Notes: generated from the letters alone by a model not told the origin. A DNA stretch of 64,000 nucleotides from Marinobacter szutsaonensis (GCF_039523335.1 NZ_BAAAFC010000001.1:620001-684000), one strand, 5' to 3'. Positions 27,127 through 38,203 are shown, counted from the stretch's first letter. Program-made: numbers and translations.

Positions 27127-28943
27127 GCGTCGTGGTTCCAGAAAAAGCTTGCGCCCTCTTCGGGGTTGCTGGCCGAGCGGCGCAACCAGCCAAACAACTC
27201 CCGTCCATAGCCGTGATGATACGCGGACAAGTCCGCTTTTGCAGACTCCCGGGTTGAGAATTCCTGCTCATCCACCCGGATTGACAGAGACCCCTGCTCG
27301 GCATCGAGGCAAATCACGTCACCGTCACGAACCCGCGCAAGCGCGCCGCCATCAAGAGCTTCGGGGTATACGTGGATCGCTGCGGGCACTTTGCCGGAGG
27401 CGCCGGACATGCGGCCGTCGGTTACCAGGCCAACCTTGTAACCGCGATCCTGAAGCACACCAAGATAAGGCGTCAGTTTATGCAGCTCGGGCATGCCGTT
27501 GGCTTTCGGGCCCTGGAACCGGACCACCACGATGCAGTCCCTGTCCAGTTCACCCGCGTCGAAAGCGGCTTTCAGATCATTCTGATCATTGAAGACCACC
27601 GCCGGCGCCTCGATCCGGTGATGCTCCGGCGCCACTGCCGACACCTTGATGACACCGCGTCCCAGGTTTCCATCCAGAACCTTCAGCCCGCCATTCGGCG
27701 CGAAGGGTTCGGAGGCACTGCTGAGCACTTCCGGCCACTGGCTTTTTTCGACCGCCGGCTTCCAGACCAGCTCATCGACATCCAGCTCCGGCATCTGCGC
27801 ATAACGTTCCAGGCCGTGGCCAACCACGGTCTGGACATCGTTGTGCAGATAACCCGCATCCAGCAACTCGCGAATCAGATAGGGCGTGCCACCGGCCTCG
27901 TGGAAGGCGTTCACGTCTTCCTGGCCGTTCGGGTAAATCCGCGTCATCGACGGCACAACGGAGGACAGCTCCGCGTAATCATTCCAATCAATGATGATAC
28001 CCGCTGCCCGGGCAATGGCGATCCAGTGAATGGTGTGGTTCGTGGAGCCACCAGTCACCAGCAGTGCCACCAGGGCGTTGACGATGGATTTTTCATCCAC
28101 CATGTCACCCAGGCCCAGCTCGCCACCATGGGGTCTGGAAAGGCGGATCACCTGTTCCGTGGCCGCCCGGGTGAGCGCATCGCGCAGGGGCGTTCCGGGA
28201 TTGACGAACGCAGCTCCGGGCAGATGCAGGCCCATCACCTCCACCAGCAGCTGGTTGCTGTTGGCGGTGCCATAGAAGGTACAGGTGCCCGGGCTGTGAT
28301 AGGACTTGCTCTCGGCTTCCAGAAGCTCGTCCTTACCGACCTTGCCTTCGGCGTACAGCTGGCGAATGCGCTGTTTTTCCTTATTGGGCAGACCGGACGG
28401 CATTGGGCCGGCCGGCACCAGGATGGTAGGCAGGTAACCGAAGCTCAGGGAGCCGATCAACAACCCCGGAACAATCTTGTCACAGATACCGAGCAACAAG
28501 GTGGCATCGAACATGTTATGGCTGAGCGCCACGGCCGTGCTCATGGCAATGGTGTCCCGGGAAAAGAGACTCAGCTCCATTCCGGGCTGCCCCTGGGTCA
28601 CGCCATCACACATAGCCGGTGTACCACCGGCAAACTGGGCCACTGAGCCCATGCCGTGGGCTGCCTGGCGAATGATATCCGGGAACTTTTCATAGGGCTG
28701 GTGGGCCGAAAGCATATCGTTGTAGGCAGACACCATGGCCACGTTGGCCTTGTTCATGAACTTGAGGGTGTCCTTATCGGCCTGGCTGCAGGCGGCGAAG
28801 CCGTGGGCGAGATTGCCGCAGGACAGGGAGCTTCGATGCGGTGACTGCGCTTTCAGGGCATTCATCCGGTCCAGGTAGTCCTGCCGTGTGGCGCGACTGC
28901 GCTCGATGATTCGCTGGGTGACCTTGTCGATGGTGGGGTGCAT
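27123..28943 (-). CDS. edd: 6-Phosphogluconate dehydratase
   Basis: A 606-residue iron-sulfur dehydratase (IlvD/Edd family), making KDPG from 6-phosphogluconate in the Entner-Doudoroff path. Signatures are [13 protein letters not shown], the cluster Cys in [15 protein letters not shown], and [20 protein letters not shown] chose MHPTIDKV at 28943 because GGAG lies six bases before it; MEFAMHP at 28955 is the alternative. A HexR-type palindrome lies 43 bases upstream. glk follows with a four-base overlap. Confidence 0.95.
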   Translation of the reverse strand: MHPTIDKVTQRIIERSRATRQDYLDRMNALKAQSPHRSSLSCGNLAHGFAACSQADKDTLKFMNKANVAMVSAYNDMLSAHQPYEKFPDIIRQAAHGMGSVAQFAGGTPAMCDGVTQGQPGMELSLFSRDTIAMSTAVALSHNMFDATLLLGICDKIVPGLLIGSLSFGYLPTILVPAGPMPSGLPNKEKQRIRQLYAEGKVGKDELLEAESKSYHSPGTCTFYGTANSNQLLVEVMGLHLPGAAFVNPGTPLRDALTRAATEQVIRLSRPHGGELGLGDMVDEKSIVNALVALLVTGGSTNHTIHWIAIARAAGIIIDWNDYAELSSVVPSMTRIYPNGQEDVNAFHEAGGTPYLIRELLDAGYLHNDVQTVVGHGLERYAQMPELDVDELVWKPAVEKSQWPEVLSSASEPFAPNGGLKVLDGNLGRGVIKVSAVAPEHHRIEAPAVVFNDQNDLKAAFDAGELDRDCIVVVRFQGPKANGMPELHKLTPYLGVLQDRGYKVGLVTDGRMSGASGKVPAAIHVYPEALDGGALARVRDGDVICLDAEQGSLSIRVDEQEFSTRESAKADLSAYHHGYGRELFGWLRRSASNPEEGASFFWNHDA

Positions 28944-28985
28944 GGCGAACTCCATTGTTTCGCTTATCAAGTTGTCGTTTATGGA

Positions 28986-29001
28986 TGTAAGTTTACTTAC
29001 T
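28986..29001. promoter_or_regulatory. HexR-type operator near edd
   Basis: TGTAAGTTTACTTACT has a perfect core palindrome GTAAGT-TT-ACTTAC at 28987-29000. It sits 43 bases upstream of the edd start within the divergent edd/gap region. Assignment to HexR rests on its resemblance to described HexR palindromes (TGTA...TACA) and on the gene context. Confidence 0.55.
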
Positions 29002-29048
29002 TTCTTTGATCGTTCCACCCGCAATACGTTCATTTTTCATTTTTATGT

Positions 29049-29064
29049 TGTTATATTTACTACA
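29049..29064. promoter_or_regulatory. HexR-type operator near gap
   Basis: TGTTATATTTACTACA lies 48 bases upstream of the gap start. Its ACTACA half and A/T centre recur at two sites in the zwf/hexR region, which supports a common regulator. Confidence 0.6.
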
Positions 29065-29111
29065 TCTCAAGCGGTAACCGAACAATAATCAGGCAACGAA
29101 GGAGTCACGAC

Positions 29112-30116
29112 ATGACTATCCGCATCGCAATCAACGGTTTCGGCCGCATCGGCCGTAACGTCCTCCGCGCACTTTATGAAAATAACTACCGGAATCAGCT
29201 ACAGGTCGTGGCCATCAATGACCTCGGTGACGCTGAAACCAACGCGCACCTGCTTAAATACGACAGCGTACACGGGCGCTTTGACGGCGTCGTCAGCCAC
29301 GACGCCGAATCCCTGACCGTGAACGGAGACCGGATTGCCATTACCGCCATCCGTAATCCGGAGGACCTGCCCTGGAAAGACTTCCACGTAGACGTGGTGT
29401 TTGAATGTACCGGCCTGTTCACAAAGCGGGACAAGGCGGCAGCCCACCTGAACGCCGGTGCCCGCAAAGTGATCATCTCGGCTCCCTCTCCCGACGCCGA
29501 TGCCACGGTTGTTTATGGCGTAAACCACAACATCCTCGAAGCCGGGCATGATGTGATTTCCAACGCCTCCTGCACCACCAACTGCCTGGCGCCGGTCGCA
29601 GAGGCCCTGCACAAGGCCGTCGGTATCGAGAGCGGCCTGATGACCACGATCCATTCCTATACCAACGACCAGAAACTCAGCGACGTTTACCACAGCGATC
29701 TGTACCGGACCCGTTCCGCCACCCAGTCCATGATCCCCACCAAAACCGGCGCCGCAGCTGCTATTGGTAAGGTGATTCCGGAACTCGATGGTAAACTGGA
29801 CGGGCTGGCGGTCCGCGTTCCCACCATCAATGTATCACTGGTGGATTTCGGCTTCATTGCCAGCCGGGACACCTCGATTGAAGAGATCAACGAAGCGGTG
29901 CGCTCGGCAGCGGAAAGTAACCCGATCCTGGGCTTCAATACCGAAAAACTGGTCAGCATAGATTTCAACCATAACGCGCTGTCGAGCGTGTTTGACGCAA
30001 ATCATACCCGGGTGCTTGGCCGTCATGTAAAAGTCATGGCCTGGTATGACAATGAGTGGGGCTTCTCCAACCGGATGCTCGACAACGCCATCGCACTCGT
30101 CAAAGCCAGTCAGTAA
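29112..30116 (+). CDS. gap: Glyceraldehyde-3-phosphate dehydrogenase, type I
   Basis: A 334-residue enzyme oxidising glyceraldehyde-3-phosphate. NAD-binding [10 protein letters not shown] and Asp37 (AINDLGD) suggest NAD preference. The catalytic Cys154 is in [12 protein letters not shown] and the His is in [16 protein letters not shown] precedes the start. It is divergent from edd-glk and followed after 21 bases by pyk, so the pair carries triose phosphate from KDPG cleavage to pyruvate. Confidence 0.96.
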   Translation: MTIRIAINGFGRIGRNVLRALYENNYRNQLQVVAINDLGDAETNAHLLKYDSVHGRFDGVVSHDAESLTVNGDRIAITAIRNPEDLPWKDFHVDVVFECTGLFTKRDKAAAHLNAGARKVIISAPSPDADATVVYGVNHNILEAGHDVISNASCTTNCLAPVAEALHKAVGIESGLMTTIHSYTNDQKLSDVYHSDLYRTRSATQSMIPTKTGAAAAIGKVIPELDGKLDGLAVRVPTINVSLVDFGFIASRDTSIEEINEAVRSAAESNPILGFNTEKLVSIDFNHNALSSVFDANHTRVLGRHVKVMAWYDNEWGFSNRMLDNAIALVKASQ

Positions 30117-30137
30117 CCCAAGCAAAGGACAGATACC

Positions 30138-31586
30138 ATGCTCAGGCGTACCAAGATTGTCGCCACCCTAGGCCCTGCCACGGACACCCCGGAAGCCCTG
30201 GCCTCCATCATCAAGGCCGGCGTTGACGTGACCCGACTCAACTTCTCCCATGGCAGCGCCGACGAGCATATCGCCAGGGCCCGCCGGGTTCGCGAGGCAG
30301 CGGCCTCTCAGGGGCGCTTCGTCGCTCTGCTGGCCGATCTTCAGGGACCCAAACTGCGTATCGCGCGCTTTGCGGAAAACAAGGTTTTCCTGGAAGCGGG
30401 CCAGAGATTCGTGCTCGATGCCGCCATGGACAAGGAGGCAGGCACCTCCGAGCGGGTCGGCATTGACTACGAGCAGCTGATCAAGGATGTCGCCGCCGGC
30501 GATATTCTGGTGCTGGACGACGGTCGCATCGAAATGGAAGTGGAATCGGTAGACGACCACAGCATTACCTCCACAGTGCTGATCGGCGGCCCGCTGTCGA
30601 ACAACAAGGGGCTGAACAAACGCGGCGGCGGCCTGTCCGCCGAGGCCCTGACCGAGAAGGACAAGCAGGACATTGTAACTGCCGCCAAACTAGGCGCGGA
30701 TTACGTGGCCGTCTCCTTTGTACGCACCGCCGAAGACATGCACATCGCCCGCAGGCTGCTGAGCGAAGCCGGCTCCAGCGCCGGCCTGGTCGCCAAGATC
30801 GAGCGTGCGGAACTGGCCCATGACGAAGCCGCGCTGGATGCGGTGATCGAGGCCTCCGATGCGGTCATGGTGGCCCGTGGCGATCTGGCTGTCGAAATCG
30901 GCGATGCGGAACTGGTGGGTGTGCAGAAACACATCATCAACCGGGCACGGTCCCTGAACCGGGTTGTCATTACCGCCACCCAGATGATGGAGTCCATGAT
31001 CACCAGCCCGATGCCGACCCGCGCCGAGGTATCGGATGTGGCGAACGCGGTCATGGACTACACCGATGCAGTCATGCTCTCCGCCGAAACCGCGGTGGGC
31101 GACTACCCCACCGAGGCCGTCGAGGCCATGGTGCGAATCTGCCTGGGAGCGGAAAAACACCCTTCCATGCACCAGTCCAAACACCGCATCCACGAAAGCA
31201 TGGAACATGTCGACGAGGCGATTGCCCTGTCCGCCATGTACGCCGCCAACCACCTGAACGGCGTGACGGCGATCATCTGCATGACCGAAACGGGGGCAAC
31301 CCCGAGACTGATGTCCCGCATCAAGTCGAGCCTGCCGATATTCGCCTTCTCCCGCCACCACACGACCCAGCACCGGGTGGTACTGTTCCGGGGCGTCCAG
31401 ACCGTGCCGTTCGATTCCGCCAGGATTCCGAACGAACAGACCAACGCCCTGGCCGTGGCCCAGCTGGTCGAGCGCGGCGTGGTCAATGACGGGGATCTGG
31501 TGGTGATCACCAAGGGTGATTACGTCAATGCCCAGGGTGGCACCAACACCATGAAGATCGTGCGGGTCGGATCAGACATTCGCTGA
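30138..31586 (+). CDS. pyk: Pyruvate kinase
   Basis: A 482-residue enzyme converting phosphoenolpyruvate and ADP to pyruvate and ATP. Motifs are [18 protein letters not shown], the Lys-containing VAKIERAE and [13 protein letters not shown]. The C-terminal allosteric domain is present ([26 protein letters not shown]). It resembles the PykA form of Pseudomonas. It is cotranscribed with gap and followed by a strong terminator. Confidence 0.95.
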   Translation: MLRRTKIVATLGPATDTPEALASIIKAGVDVTRLNFSHGSADEHIARARRVREAAASQGRFVALLADLQGPKLRIARFAENKVFLEAGQRFVLDAAMDKEAGTSERVGIDYEQLIKDVAAGDILVLDDGRIEMEVESVDDHSITSTVLIGGPLSNNKGLNKRGGGLSAEALTEKDKQDIVTAAKLGADYVAVSFVRTAEDMHIARRLLSEAGSSAGLVAKIERAELAHDEAALDAVIEASDAVMVARGDLAVEIGDAELVGVQKHIINRARSLNRVVITATQMMESMITSPMPTRAEVSDVANAVMDYTDAVMLSAETAVGDYPTEAVEAMVRICLGAEKHPSMHQSKHRIHESMEHVDEAIALSAMYAANHLNGVTAIICMTETGATPRLMSRIKSSLPIFAFSRHHTTQHRVVLFRGVQTVPFDSARIPNEQTNALAVAQLVERGVVNDGDLVVITKGDYVNAQGGTNTMKIVRVGSDIR

Positions 31587-31605
31587 TCACCCGCAGATAC
31601 CAAGA

Positions 31606-31633
31606 GCCCACCAGACACGGTGGGCTTTTTTTT
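31606..31633 (+). terminator. Rho-independent terminator of gap-pyk
   Basis: GCCCACC-AGACAC-GGTGGGC is a 7-bp stem with a 6-base loop, followed directly by eight T. It lies 20 bases after the pyk stop, before the convergent eda end. Confidence 0.9.
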
Positions 31634-31649
31634 GTTGGCCGGTTCCAAC

Positions 31650-32297
31650 TCAGAGGCTGCCCAGACTCTGCCGGGCAATGTCGGTCACCCTGCCCCAGTC
31701 CTTTTCAGCGATGGCATCAGCCGGTGTCAGCCAGGAGCCGCCAACCGCCTTCACATTATCCAGGGCCAGATAGTCTTTGGCCGTCGTTCGATTGATCCCG
31801 CCGGTCGGGCAGAAGGTTACATCCGGGAAGGGGCCGGCAAACGCTTTCAGTGCCGGCCGGCCTCCGGCCACCTCGGCCGGGAAGAACTTGAATTCCCGGT
31901 AGCCGAACGCGTAGCCCATCATCAGCTCGGAGACAGTCGCAATCCCTGGCAGCAGCGCCGCCTCGGAGGTAACCCCGAACTCGAGGATCGCTTCGGTCAC
32001 ACCCGGCGTGATCACGAACTGGGCGCCCGCGGATTCCACCTGACGGTACTGGGCAATGCTGGTGACCGTGCCGGCCCCCACCCAGGCCTCCGGGATGGCC
32101 TTGCGCACCTGCTCGATGGCCCGCAGCCCGTGTTCGGTGCGCAGGGTGATTTCCAGCACGCGGATGCCTCCGTCCACCAGCGCCTGGCAAAGGGGAACGG
32201 CGTCGTCCGGGTCCTTGATGGCAATAACGGGCACCAAGGGGCAAGCATTGAGAACGGCCTGAACCCTGTCCCGGTGATAGTCAGATAGTTGATTCAT
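31650..32297 (-). CDS. eda: 2-Keto-3-deoxy-6-phosphogluconate (KDPG) aldolase
   Basis: A 215-residue class I aldolase splitting KDPG into pyruvate and glyceraldehyde-3-phosphate. The general-base Glu is in VLEITLRTEHG and the Schiff-base Lys in FKFFPAE; VGAGTVTS and FCPTGGI bind phosphate. It is the third gene of zwf-pgl-eda, 42 bases after pgl. Confidence 0.96.
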   Translation of the reverse strand: MNQLSDYHRDRVQAVLNACPLVPVIAIKDPDDAVPLCQALVDGGIRVLEITLRTEHGLRAIEQVRKAIPEAWVGAGTVTSIAQYRQVESAGAQFVITPGVTEAILEFGVTSEAALLPGIATVSELMMGYAFGYREFKFFPAEVAGGRPALKAFAGPFPDVTFCPTGGINRTTAKDYLALDNVKAVGGSWLTPADAIAEKDWGRVTDIARQSLGSL

Positions 32298-32339
32298 CGG
32301 TTATCTCCAGAATTCTTTCAAGACGGGATGTCAGAGCCG

Positions 32340-33059
32340 TCACGGGCTCCAGTAAATTTGCAGGCCGGGTTTAAGAAAGCCTCGAATCGGCATGTCCATC
32401 ACCTCATCCGGATTCGACACTGCCTTTTTCAGGGTTTCCAATTTATCCTCTCCCTTGAGGTGCAAGGCGGTGAACCGGGCCTCCGCCAGCACCGGGTAGG
32501 TCAGCGTGATCCGCCGCTGGGCCTGTGAGGGCGGCGTCATGGCGGCCACTATCTCGGGATTTGAAGTGTCCATGGCCCGCGGTAATTCCGGCGCGTCCGG
32601 GAACAGGGAGGCAGTATGGCCATCGTTCCCCATCCCCAGGATCAGCACATCAATCGGCAGGGCCAGCTCCCGCAGCTCAAGCTTGACCGCTTCGAGCCCT
32701 TCCTCCGGCGTCTCGCCGGGTTGCTTCAGGGACAGGAACCGAGCCCCGGCTGCCTGATTCTGAAGCAGGTGCTCCTTGACCAGCGTGGTATTGCTCGCAG
32801 GATCGCCTTCCGCGACCCAGCGTTCATCGGCCAGGAGAACATCCACCCGGCTCCAGTCCAGGGGCTTCTCCGACAAGGCCCGAAAAAAAGGCAAAGGCGT
32901 GGAGCCGCCGGACACCACAAGGCTTGCCCGTGGCGCCTCAGCGAGGCGCTGCGTCAGAAACCGGCTCACCGAGTCTGCCAGCGCCACGGCGACTTCCTCC
33001 GGCGTTTCGCCGAAGCAGGACTGGACTCCTTCTGGAAACTCGATTTCAGGCATCCTCAT
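32340..33059 (-). CDS. pgl: 6-Phosphogluconolactonase
   Basis: A 239-residue DevB-type lactonase hydrolysing 6-phosphogluconolactone. Motifs are [22 protein letters not shown] and [20 protein letters not shown]. Its first 14 bases overlap the end of zwf, which fits an operon with coupled translation. Confidence 0.95.
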   Translation of the reverse strand: MRMPEIEFPEGVQSCFGETPEEVAVALADSVSRFLTQRLAEAPRASLVVSGGSTPLPFFRALSEKPLDWSRVDVLLADERWVAEGDPASNTTLVKEHLLQNQAAGARFLSLKQPGETPEEGLEAVKLELRELALPIDVLILGMGNDGHTASLFPDAPELPRAMDTSNPEIVAAMTPPSQAQRRITLTYPVLAEARFTALHLKGEDKLETLKKAVSNPDEVMDMPIRGFLKPGLQIYWSP

Positions 33060-34521
33060 ACCAGCTCCTCCCGTCCCTGGTGATCATGGCAATGGAGGCG
33101 ACCGGACCCCAGGTACCGGCGGCGTAACGCTTGGGCGGCTCGCCACTGTCCTTCCAGTTGCGGATGACCTGGTCCACCCAGCGCCAGGCGTACTCCACCT
33201 CGTCCCGGCGGACAAACAGGTACTGGTTACCCTTCATGATTTCCCAAAGCAGACGCTCATAGGCATCGGGAATACGCTCGGTTTCAAAAGTCTCGGAGAA
33301 CGTCAGCTCCAACGGGCCCTGGCGCAGGCGCATCCCTTTGTCCAGTCCCTGATCCTTGGTGAGGATCTTCAGGGACATGCCCTCATCGGGCTGCAGCCGG
33401 ATGATGAGCTTGTTGTTGGCCAGGTGCTTCTGATCCGGATCGAAGATGTAGTGCGGCGCCGGTTTGAAGTGGATGATGATCTGGGAGAGCTTCTCCGGCA
33501 GCCGTTTGCCCGTGCGGATATAGAAAGGCACCCCGGACCAGCGCCAGTTCTCGATCTCCGCCTTGAGGGCTACGAAGGTTTCAGTGTCACTGCCCTTATT
33601 GGCGCCCTCTTCTTCCAGGTAACCGGGCACCGGCTTGCCGTCACTGGTACCCGCGGTGTACTGGCCGCGGACCACGTAGCGGTCCATGATATCCGGGGTG
33701 ATCTGTTTGAGCGCCTTGAGCACCTTGACCTTCTCATCCCGGATACTGTCCGCGGACAGGTCCGCCGGGGGATCCATGGCGATAAGGCACAGCAGCTGGA
33801 GCAGGTGATTCTGGACCATATCCCGGATCTGCCCGGCCTGGTCGAAATACCCCCAGCGCCCCTCGATGCCGACGCTCTCGGCAACGGTGATTTCCACGTG
33901 GGAGATGTGATTCTGGTCCCACTGGGAAGCAAACAGGTTGTTGGCAAAACGCAGGGCAATCAGGTTCTGGACCGTTTCCTTGCCCAGGTAATGATCAATG
34001 CGGAACAACTGGTTCTCGTTGTACACCGCGCCGAGCTCGTCGTTGATGACTTTCGACGACTCCAGATCATGGCCGATCGGTTTCTCGACCACCACGCGGG
34101 TCTTTTCATTGCAGCAGCTGGCCGCTTTCAGGTTCCGGGCGATGACGCCGTACATCGACGGAGGCGTCGCCATGTAGACGATGAGCTCATTGGCCGGAGC
34201 ATCCCGCCAGTCTTTCAGGGCTTCGTAGCCTTCCGGATCATTGAAATCCAGCAGTTGGTAATCCACACGCGCCAGGAAACGGTTCGCAACGTCAGCATCG
34301 AACTCCGCGTTCTTTACATGGTGCTTCAGCTTGTCGAACAGCTGTTTTCGCACGGTCGGCGTATCCGCCTCGGTACGGGCAATTGCCAGCACCCGGCTTC
34401 CCTCCGCCAGCAATCCGGCCCGCTCGAGCTGATAAAGTGCCGGGAACAGCTTCCGCTGGGCAAGATCCCCCAGGGCGCCGAACAGCATAAGGTCACAACG
34501 GGTATTGATATGATTGACCAT
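33046..34521 (-). CDS. zwf: Glucose-6-phosphate 1-dehydrogenase
   Basis: A 491-residue NAD(P)-dependent enzyme opening the Entner-Doudoroff and pentose-phosphate routes. It has the N-terminal [28 protein letters not shown] and active-site [19 protein letters not shown] precedes the start. It heads zwf-pgl-eda and is divergent from hexR across a 216-base gap with two HexR-type sites. Confidence 0.96.
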   Translation of the reverse strand: MVNHINTRCDLMLFGALGDLAQRKLFPALYQLERAGLLAEGSRVLAIARTEADTPTVRKQLFDKLKHHVKNAEFDADVANRFLARVDYQLLDFNDPEGYEALKDWRDAPANELIVYMATPPSMYGVIARNLKAASCCNEKTRVVVEKPIGHDLESSKVINDELGAVYNENQLFRIDHYLGKETVQNLIALRFANNLFASQWDQNHISHVEITVAESVGIEGRWGYFDQAGQIRDMVQNHLLQLLCLIAMDPPADLSADSIRDEKVKVLKALKQITPDIMDRYVVRGQYTAGTSDGKPVPGYLEEEGANKGSDTETFVALKAEIENWRWSGVPFYIRTGKRLPEKLSQIIIHFKPAPHYIFDPDQKHLANNKLIIRLQPDEGMSLKILTKDQGLDKGMRLRQGPLELTFSETFETERIPDAYERLLWEIMKGNQYLFVRRDEVEYAWRWVDQVIRNWKDSGEPPKRYAAGTWGPVASIAMITRDGRSWYEDA

Positions 34522-34579
34522 TGGTTCCTTCTCTCTGGTATTGGACAGCAGTCACAGCTTTACCAACTTCGACTGATGA

Positions 34580-34596
34580 TGTAGTAATTTTAAACA
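34580..34596. promoter_or_regulatory. HexR-type operator near zwf
   Basis: TGTAGTAATTTTAAACA carries the TGTAGT half-site seen inverted at 34644-34659 and 29049-29064. On the minus strand it overlaps a TAAAAT that may be the zwf -10 box (TTTTCA 16 bases upstream), 58 bases before the zwf ATG, so repression by occlusion is plausible. Confidence 0.6.
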
Positions 34597-34643
34597 AATA
34601 ATGACAGCTGAAAATCGTTTTTCCAAGGAAAATTTGGCTTAAA

Positions 34644-34659
34644 TGATATTTTTACTACA
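34644..34659. promoter_or_regulatory. HexR-type operator near hexR
   Basis: TGATATTTTTACTACA shares the half ACTACA with the gap-side site. It ends 21 bases upstream of the hexR -10 box and therefore covers its -35 region, which suggests autoregulation. Confidence 0.58.
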
Positions 34660-34680
34660 CCAATCCCGGACGAAAAGCGG

Positions 34681-34686
34681 TATAAT
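34681..34686 (+). promoter_or_regulatory. -10 box of hexR
   Basis: TATAAT, a perfect sigma-70 -10 hexamer 52 bases upstream of the hexR ATG. The -35 hexamer (CACCAA at 34658-34663) is poor and overlaps the HexR-type site. Confidence 0.5.
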
Positions 34687-34737
34687 CACCACGATTTTCT
34701 TATAACCATTGCACCAGATGCAGGGAGTATCCACACC

Positions 34738-35610
34738 ATGGCCGCGAACCAGTCGCACCGTGACGACAATCTGCTTGAAGATATACAGGCCCGGCTGGAC
34801 AGCCTGAATAAATCCGAGCGTAAGGTGGCCGAGGCCATCCTCCGGGATCCCAGCGCTGCCACCCGCTACAGCATCGCGGCCCTGGCCCGCGCCGCCGACG
34901 TGAGCGAGCCCACGGTGAACCGCTTCTGCCGCGGTTTCTCCGCCACCGGCTTCCCGGACTTCAAGATCCGACTGGCCCAGAGCATTGCCACCGGTACGCC
35001 CTACGTGGGCCAGAACGTGGAGCCGGATGACACCGTCGCCGAATTCGCCGACAAGATCATGCTCAGCACCATCGCCAGTCTGGACAAGGCGCGCCAGTCC
35101 CTGGACCCCAAGGCTCTGGCAACCGCTATCGACTACCTGATCCAAGCCAAGCAGATCAACTTTTTCGGCATGGGTGGCTCAGCCTCCGTGGCCCTGGATG
35201 CTCAGCACAAGTTCTTCCGCTTCAACATTCCGGTCATGTCCTATGACGACGCCCTGATGCAACGCATGGTGGCCGCCGGCTCCCAGGTTGGCGATGTGAT
35301 CGTTCTGATCTCCTACACCGGCCGGACCAAGGAAACCGTCGAGATCGCCAAAGTAGCCCGGGAGAATGGCGCCACCGTGATCGGCATCACAAATCCGGAA
35401 TCTCCCCTGGCCGAGTGTTGCACCGTGGTCCTGGGAGTCACCGCACCGGAAGACACCGAGGTGTACATGCCCATGTCGTCGCGGATTATCCACCTGACGG
35501 TGATCGACATCCTGGCTACCGGCGTCACACTCAAGCGGGGCGCGGATTTCCTCGGCCATCTCAAGAAGATAAAGGAAAGTCTCAAGGCGACCCGCTTCCC
35601 CCAGAGCTGA
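34738..35610 (+). CDS. hexR: Entner-Doudoroff regulator HexR (RpiR family)
   Basis: A 290-residue transcription factor. The N-terminal RpiR helix-turn-helix covers about residues 15-80 ([37 protein letters not shown]). The C-terminal SIS domain, about residues 125-255 ([34 protein letters not shown]), binds a sugar phosphate; KDPG is the known effector of HexR. It is divergent from zwf and followed by a long bidirectional terminator. Confidence 0.95.
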   Translation: MAANQSHRDDNLLEDIQARLDSLNKSERKVAEAILRDPSAATRYSIAALARAADVSEPTVNRFCRGFSATGFPDFKIRLAQSIATGTPYVGQNVEPDDTVAEFADKIMLSTIASLDKARQSLDPKALATAIDYLIQAKQINFFGMGGSASVALDAQHKFFRFNIPVMSYDDALMQRMVAAGSQVGDVIVLISYTGRTKETVEIAKVARENGATVIGITNPESPLAECCTVVLGVTAPEDTEVYMPMSSRIIHLTVIDILATGVTLKRGADFLGHLKKIKESLKATRFPQS

Positions 35611-35679
35611 ACGTCCAGCCCACCTCTTTCAAGTTAGCAGACACCTCCCGACGCTACAGGACCATGAACTCCGAATTCC

Positions 35680-35727
35680 GGGCACAAAAAAAGGGGGAGC
35701 TGAATCGGCTCCCCCTTTTTTGTGCCC
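35680..35727. terminator. Long bidirectional terminator between hexR and ppiD
   Basis: GGGCAC-A7-GGGGGAGC pairs with GCTCCCCC-T6-GTGCCC around a 7-base loop. The A/T tracts inside the stem supply a U-run in both directions after the GC-rich core, so it can end both convergent transcripts. Confidence 0.9.
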
Positions 35728-35740
35728 GAGATTATCGTTG

Positions 35741-37594
35741 TTACGGGCGCTCGATTTCAGCCTGGTCACGCAAGTACTGCTGGTATGCGGTGTACTCGCG
35801 CTGGCCTTCCAGTGATGCCAGGAACTGTCGGAGTTGTTCGAACTCCTGGCCGTCACGGTCCGCCTCGCCAGCGTTGACCGCCTCCAGAGCCACCACGACC
35901 GCCTGCTCGGCACTCACTGTATTGCCATAGCTTGCCGCCCCTTCATCAGGACGTGGCAGGGAGAAGGCTGTCTGCATGACCGCCGGCGCAATGCCTCCGG
36001 CGTTACGACCCTGGGCCTCGTAGGATTGCCACTGGCCGGCCTCAATGTCTTCTACAGACTCACCTTGCTCCAGGCTGGCAATAATCCCATTCGCACGCTC
36101 TGCCAGTGCCTCACGGGTTTCCTGGGCCACCAGGCGATCGCGGATCTGGTCCCGGACATCTGCCAGCGGCAACTGCTGGGCCTCACGGTGTTCGCGAACA
36201 CGGGCCACCACAGACAGGTTATCGCCGACATCAATCAGTTCGGTGTTGTAGCCGCCGTTCAGGACATCGTCCGAGAACAGCTGGCGCACCAGACCAGCGT
36301 GGTCAAACGGTGCCGGGCCGCCATCACGGGTCACCCCGGAGATTTCGCGCACCTCAAGGCCCAGTTCCTCGGCTGGGCCGGCAAGGTCATCCGCCGCGTA
36401 GGCTGAGTCGGCCAGCTGGGAACGCACCTCCGCAAACCGCTCTTCCGCCTTGTTCCGGGCCAGCTCGCTGCGCAGCTGCTCTTCCAGTTCCGCCAATGGC
36501 GGCACTTCAGAACGGCGAACATCTTCCAGCCGGATCAGGTGAACACCAAAACTGGTCTTCACGGGCTCGGAGACTTCGCCCTCGCCCAGGGCGAACAGGG
36601 CTTCTTCAAACGCCTCGTCATAGACTCCACGGCCGGCGTAGCCAAGATCGCCGCCTTCCTGCGCAGACACCGTATCAATCGAGTATTCCTCGGCCAGAGC
36701 CGCAAAGGTTTCACCCCCGGCCAGGCGCTCCTGGATGGTGGCCATGGTCTCGGACGCATCGGCGCCATCCTCGATCAGGATGTGGGATGCTCGACGCTCT
36801 TCCCGGGCCAGGTCATCGGCGCGCTCCTCGTAATAGGTCTGAAGCTCCTCGTCTGTAACCTCGGTACTGTCAGCGAGCGAACCGAGGGAAAGCGCGATAT
36901 AGGCCGCATCGATCTGTTCCGGCTGCTTGAAGGAACCGGCATTCTCGTCATAGAACGCCTCGATCTCAGCGTCGGTTATTTCGACCTGATCGGCAACGTC
37001 ACTGGCCGGAATCGTCAGCACCCGGAAGTCACGGGTCTGGTTCTGGATCTGCAGCAACTGGGCGGCATTCTCCTGGCTGGAAATGCCACTTTGCACGATA
37101 CCCGCACGAATCTGGTTAACCACATACTGTTTGCGCATGGCTTCGCGGAATTCGCCCACACCCATGCCCATGTTGCGCACCGTTGCTACAAACCGGTCCC
37201 GGTTGAACTTGCCGTCCACCTGGAACTGCGGCATCTGCGTGATCAGGGCATCGATGTCAGCGTCAGACAGAGCCAGCCCCTGATTAGCAGCATCCTGGGT
37301 CAGCACCGATTCCTGGATCAGGGATTCCAGGACATCTTTGCGGATCTGATCCTCATTCAGCAGAGACGGATCCGGAGTTTCCATCTGAGACAGGCGACGC
37401 TGGCTTTCAAGCTGCACCAGGCGGAGGAACTCGCGCTCGGTAATATCTTCGCCATTGACCGTCGCCACTTCCGGCTCACCGGAGAATCCGCCGATGATGG
37501 CGTCCATTCCCCAAATGGAGAGGGATACAATCAACAGCCCGATGATGATCTTGGCAATGGTGCCCTGGGCATTTTCCCGAATATCTTGAAGCAT
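35741..37594 (-). CDS. ppiD: Periplasmic folding factor PpiD (SurA-like, parvulin domain)
   Basis: A 617-residue membrane-anchored chaperone. An N-terminal inner-membrane helix (about residues 13-35) is followed by a SurA-N-like chaperone region with the typical VNGEDITEREF start. A parvulin domain covers about residues 268-357 (ASHILIE, FAALAEEYS, GGDLGYAGRG, FGVHLIRLEDV), and a long C-terminal domain follows. It helps outer membrane and periplasmic proteins fold near the Sec translocon. It is downstream of hupB but separated by a terminator, so it has its own promoter. Confidence 0.95.
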   Translation of the reverse strand: MLQDIRENAQGTIAKIIIGLLIVSLSIWGMDAIIGGFSGEPEVATVNGEDITEREFLRLVQLESQRRLSQMETPDPSLLNEDQIRKDVLESLIQESVLTQDAANQGLALSDADIDALITQMPQFQVDGKFNRDRFVATVRNMGMGVGEFREAMRKQYVVNQIRAGIVQSGISSQENAAQLLQIQNQTRDFRVLTIPASDVADQVEITDAEIEAFYDENAGSFKQPEQIDAAYIALSLGSLADSTEVTDEELQTYYEERADDLAREERRASHILIEDGADASETMATIQERLAGGETFAALAEEYSIDTVSAQEGGDLGYAGRGVYDEAFEEALFALGEGEVSEPVKTSFGVHLIRLEDVRRSEVPPLAELEEQLRSELARNKAEERFAEVRSQLADSAYAADDLAGPAEELGLEVREISGVTRDGGPAPFDHAGLVRQLFSDDVLNGGYNTELIDVGDNLSVVARVREHREAQQLPLADVRDQIRDRLVAQETREALAERANGIIASLEQGESVEDIEAGQWQSYEAQGRNAGGIAPAVMQTAFSLPRPDEGAASYGNTVSAEQAVVVALEAVNAGEADRDGQEFEQLRQFLASLEGQREYTAYQQYLRDQAEIERP

Positions 37595-37640
37595 GTTACT
37601 CCCGAATCCCCGTCGAGGTCGTGCAGTGTTGTTACAACGT

Positions 37641-37671
37641 AAAAAGGCGCACCCTGTCCGGAATGCGCCTT
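37641..37671 (-). terminator. Terminator of hupB
   Basis: AAGGCGCA and TGCGCCTT form an 8-bp stem; on the minus strand it runs into a T-run (the five A at 37641-37645). It lies 50 bases after the hupB stop. Confidence 0.8.
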
Positions 37672-37720
37672 CAATTCTTCTTGGCAGCCGGCACAGGCCG
37701 GGCCGCCGGAGAAAGAACCG

Positions 37721-37993
37721 TTACTTGACGGCGTCTTTCAGGGCCTTGCCTGCCTTGAAACCAGGCACTTTGGAGGCCGGAATCTTGATCTCGGCACCAG
37801 TCTGCGGGTTACGACCGGTACGAGCAGCACGCTCTTTGACAGAGAAAGTACCAAAGCCGATCAGGGTAACCTGATCACCTTTTTTGAGGGCACCGGTGAT
37901 GGAGTTGGTCATTGCGTCCAGAGCACGGCCAGCGGCGGCTTTGGAGATATCTGCGGACTCTGCAATTGCATCGATAAGTTCGGACTTGTTCAC
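37721..37993 (-). CDS. hupB: DNA-binding protein HU-beta
   Basis: A 90-residue nucleoid protein starting at GTG 37993 (read as [12 protein letters not shown]), with AAGGGG six bases upstream. Conserved features are the helical dimer core and the arm [21 protein letters not shown], followed by [14 protein letters not shown]. Any ATG-initiated form would need a non-HU extension upstream, so GTG is preferred. The order lon-hupB-ppiD is conserved in gammaproteobacteria. Confidence 0.96.
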   Translation of the reverse strand: MNKSELIDAIAESADISKAAAGRALDAMTNSITGALKKGDQVTLIGFGTFSVKERAARTGRNPQTGAEIKIPASKVPGFKAGKALKDAVK

Positions 37994-38152
37994 ACTAAAC
38001 CCCTTCGATTTCAGGTTGAAGATGTTATAGGTTGGTTTATTTTTTCGCGGACGTTCTCGACTATCGCATAAGCGTTCCGAGAATTCCATTCTTCAGTTTT
38101 ATTATTCCTTGCGGCTGTTAACCGGTGTTCGGAATAGGCACTTACTGCGCGG

Positions 38153-38203
38153 GAGCCCTTGGTATTGGCTGCTTCACGGCGAAACAGTTATACCAACGGG
38201 CTC
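38153..38203. repeat. Inverted repeat overlapping the hupB promoter
   Basis: GAGCCCTTGGTAT (38153-38165) pairs with ATACCAACGGGCTC (38190-38203), 13 bp with one bulged base and a 24-base spacer. It lies in the 238-base lon/hupB gap and includes the hupB -10 box in one arm. It may be the lon terminator stem (no T-run follows) or an operator. Confidence 0.5.

Noticed and set aside
32776..34584. Long open frame (602 codons) antisense to zwf and pgl
   Set aside because: zwf and pgl are unambiguous and overlap correctly; the antisense frame runs across both and across the zwf promoter.
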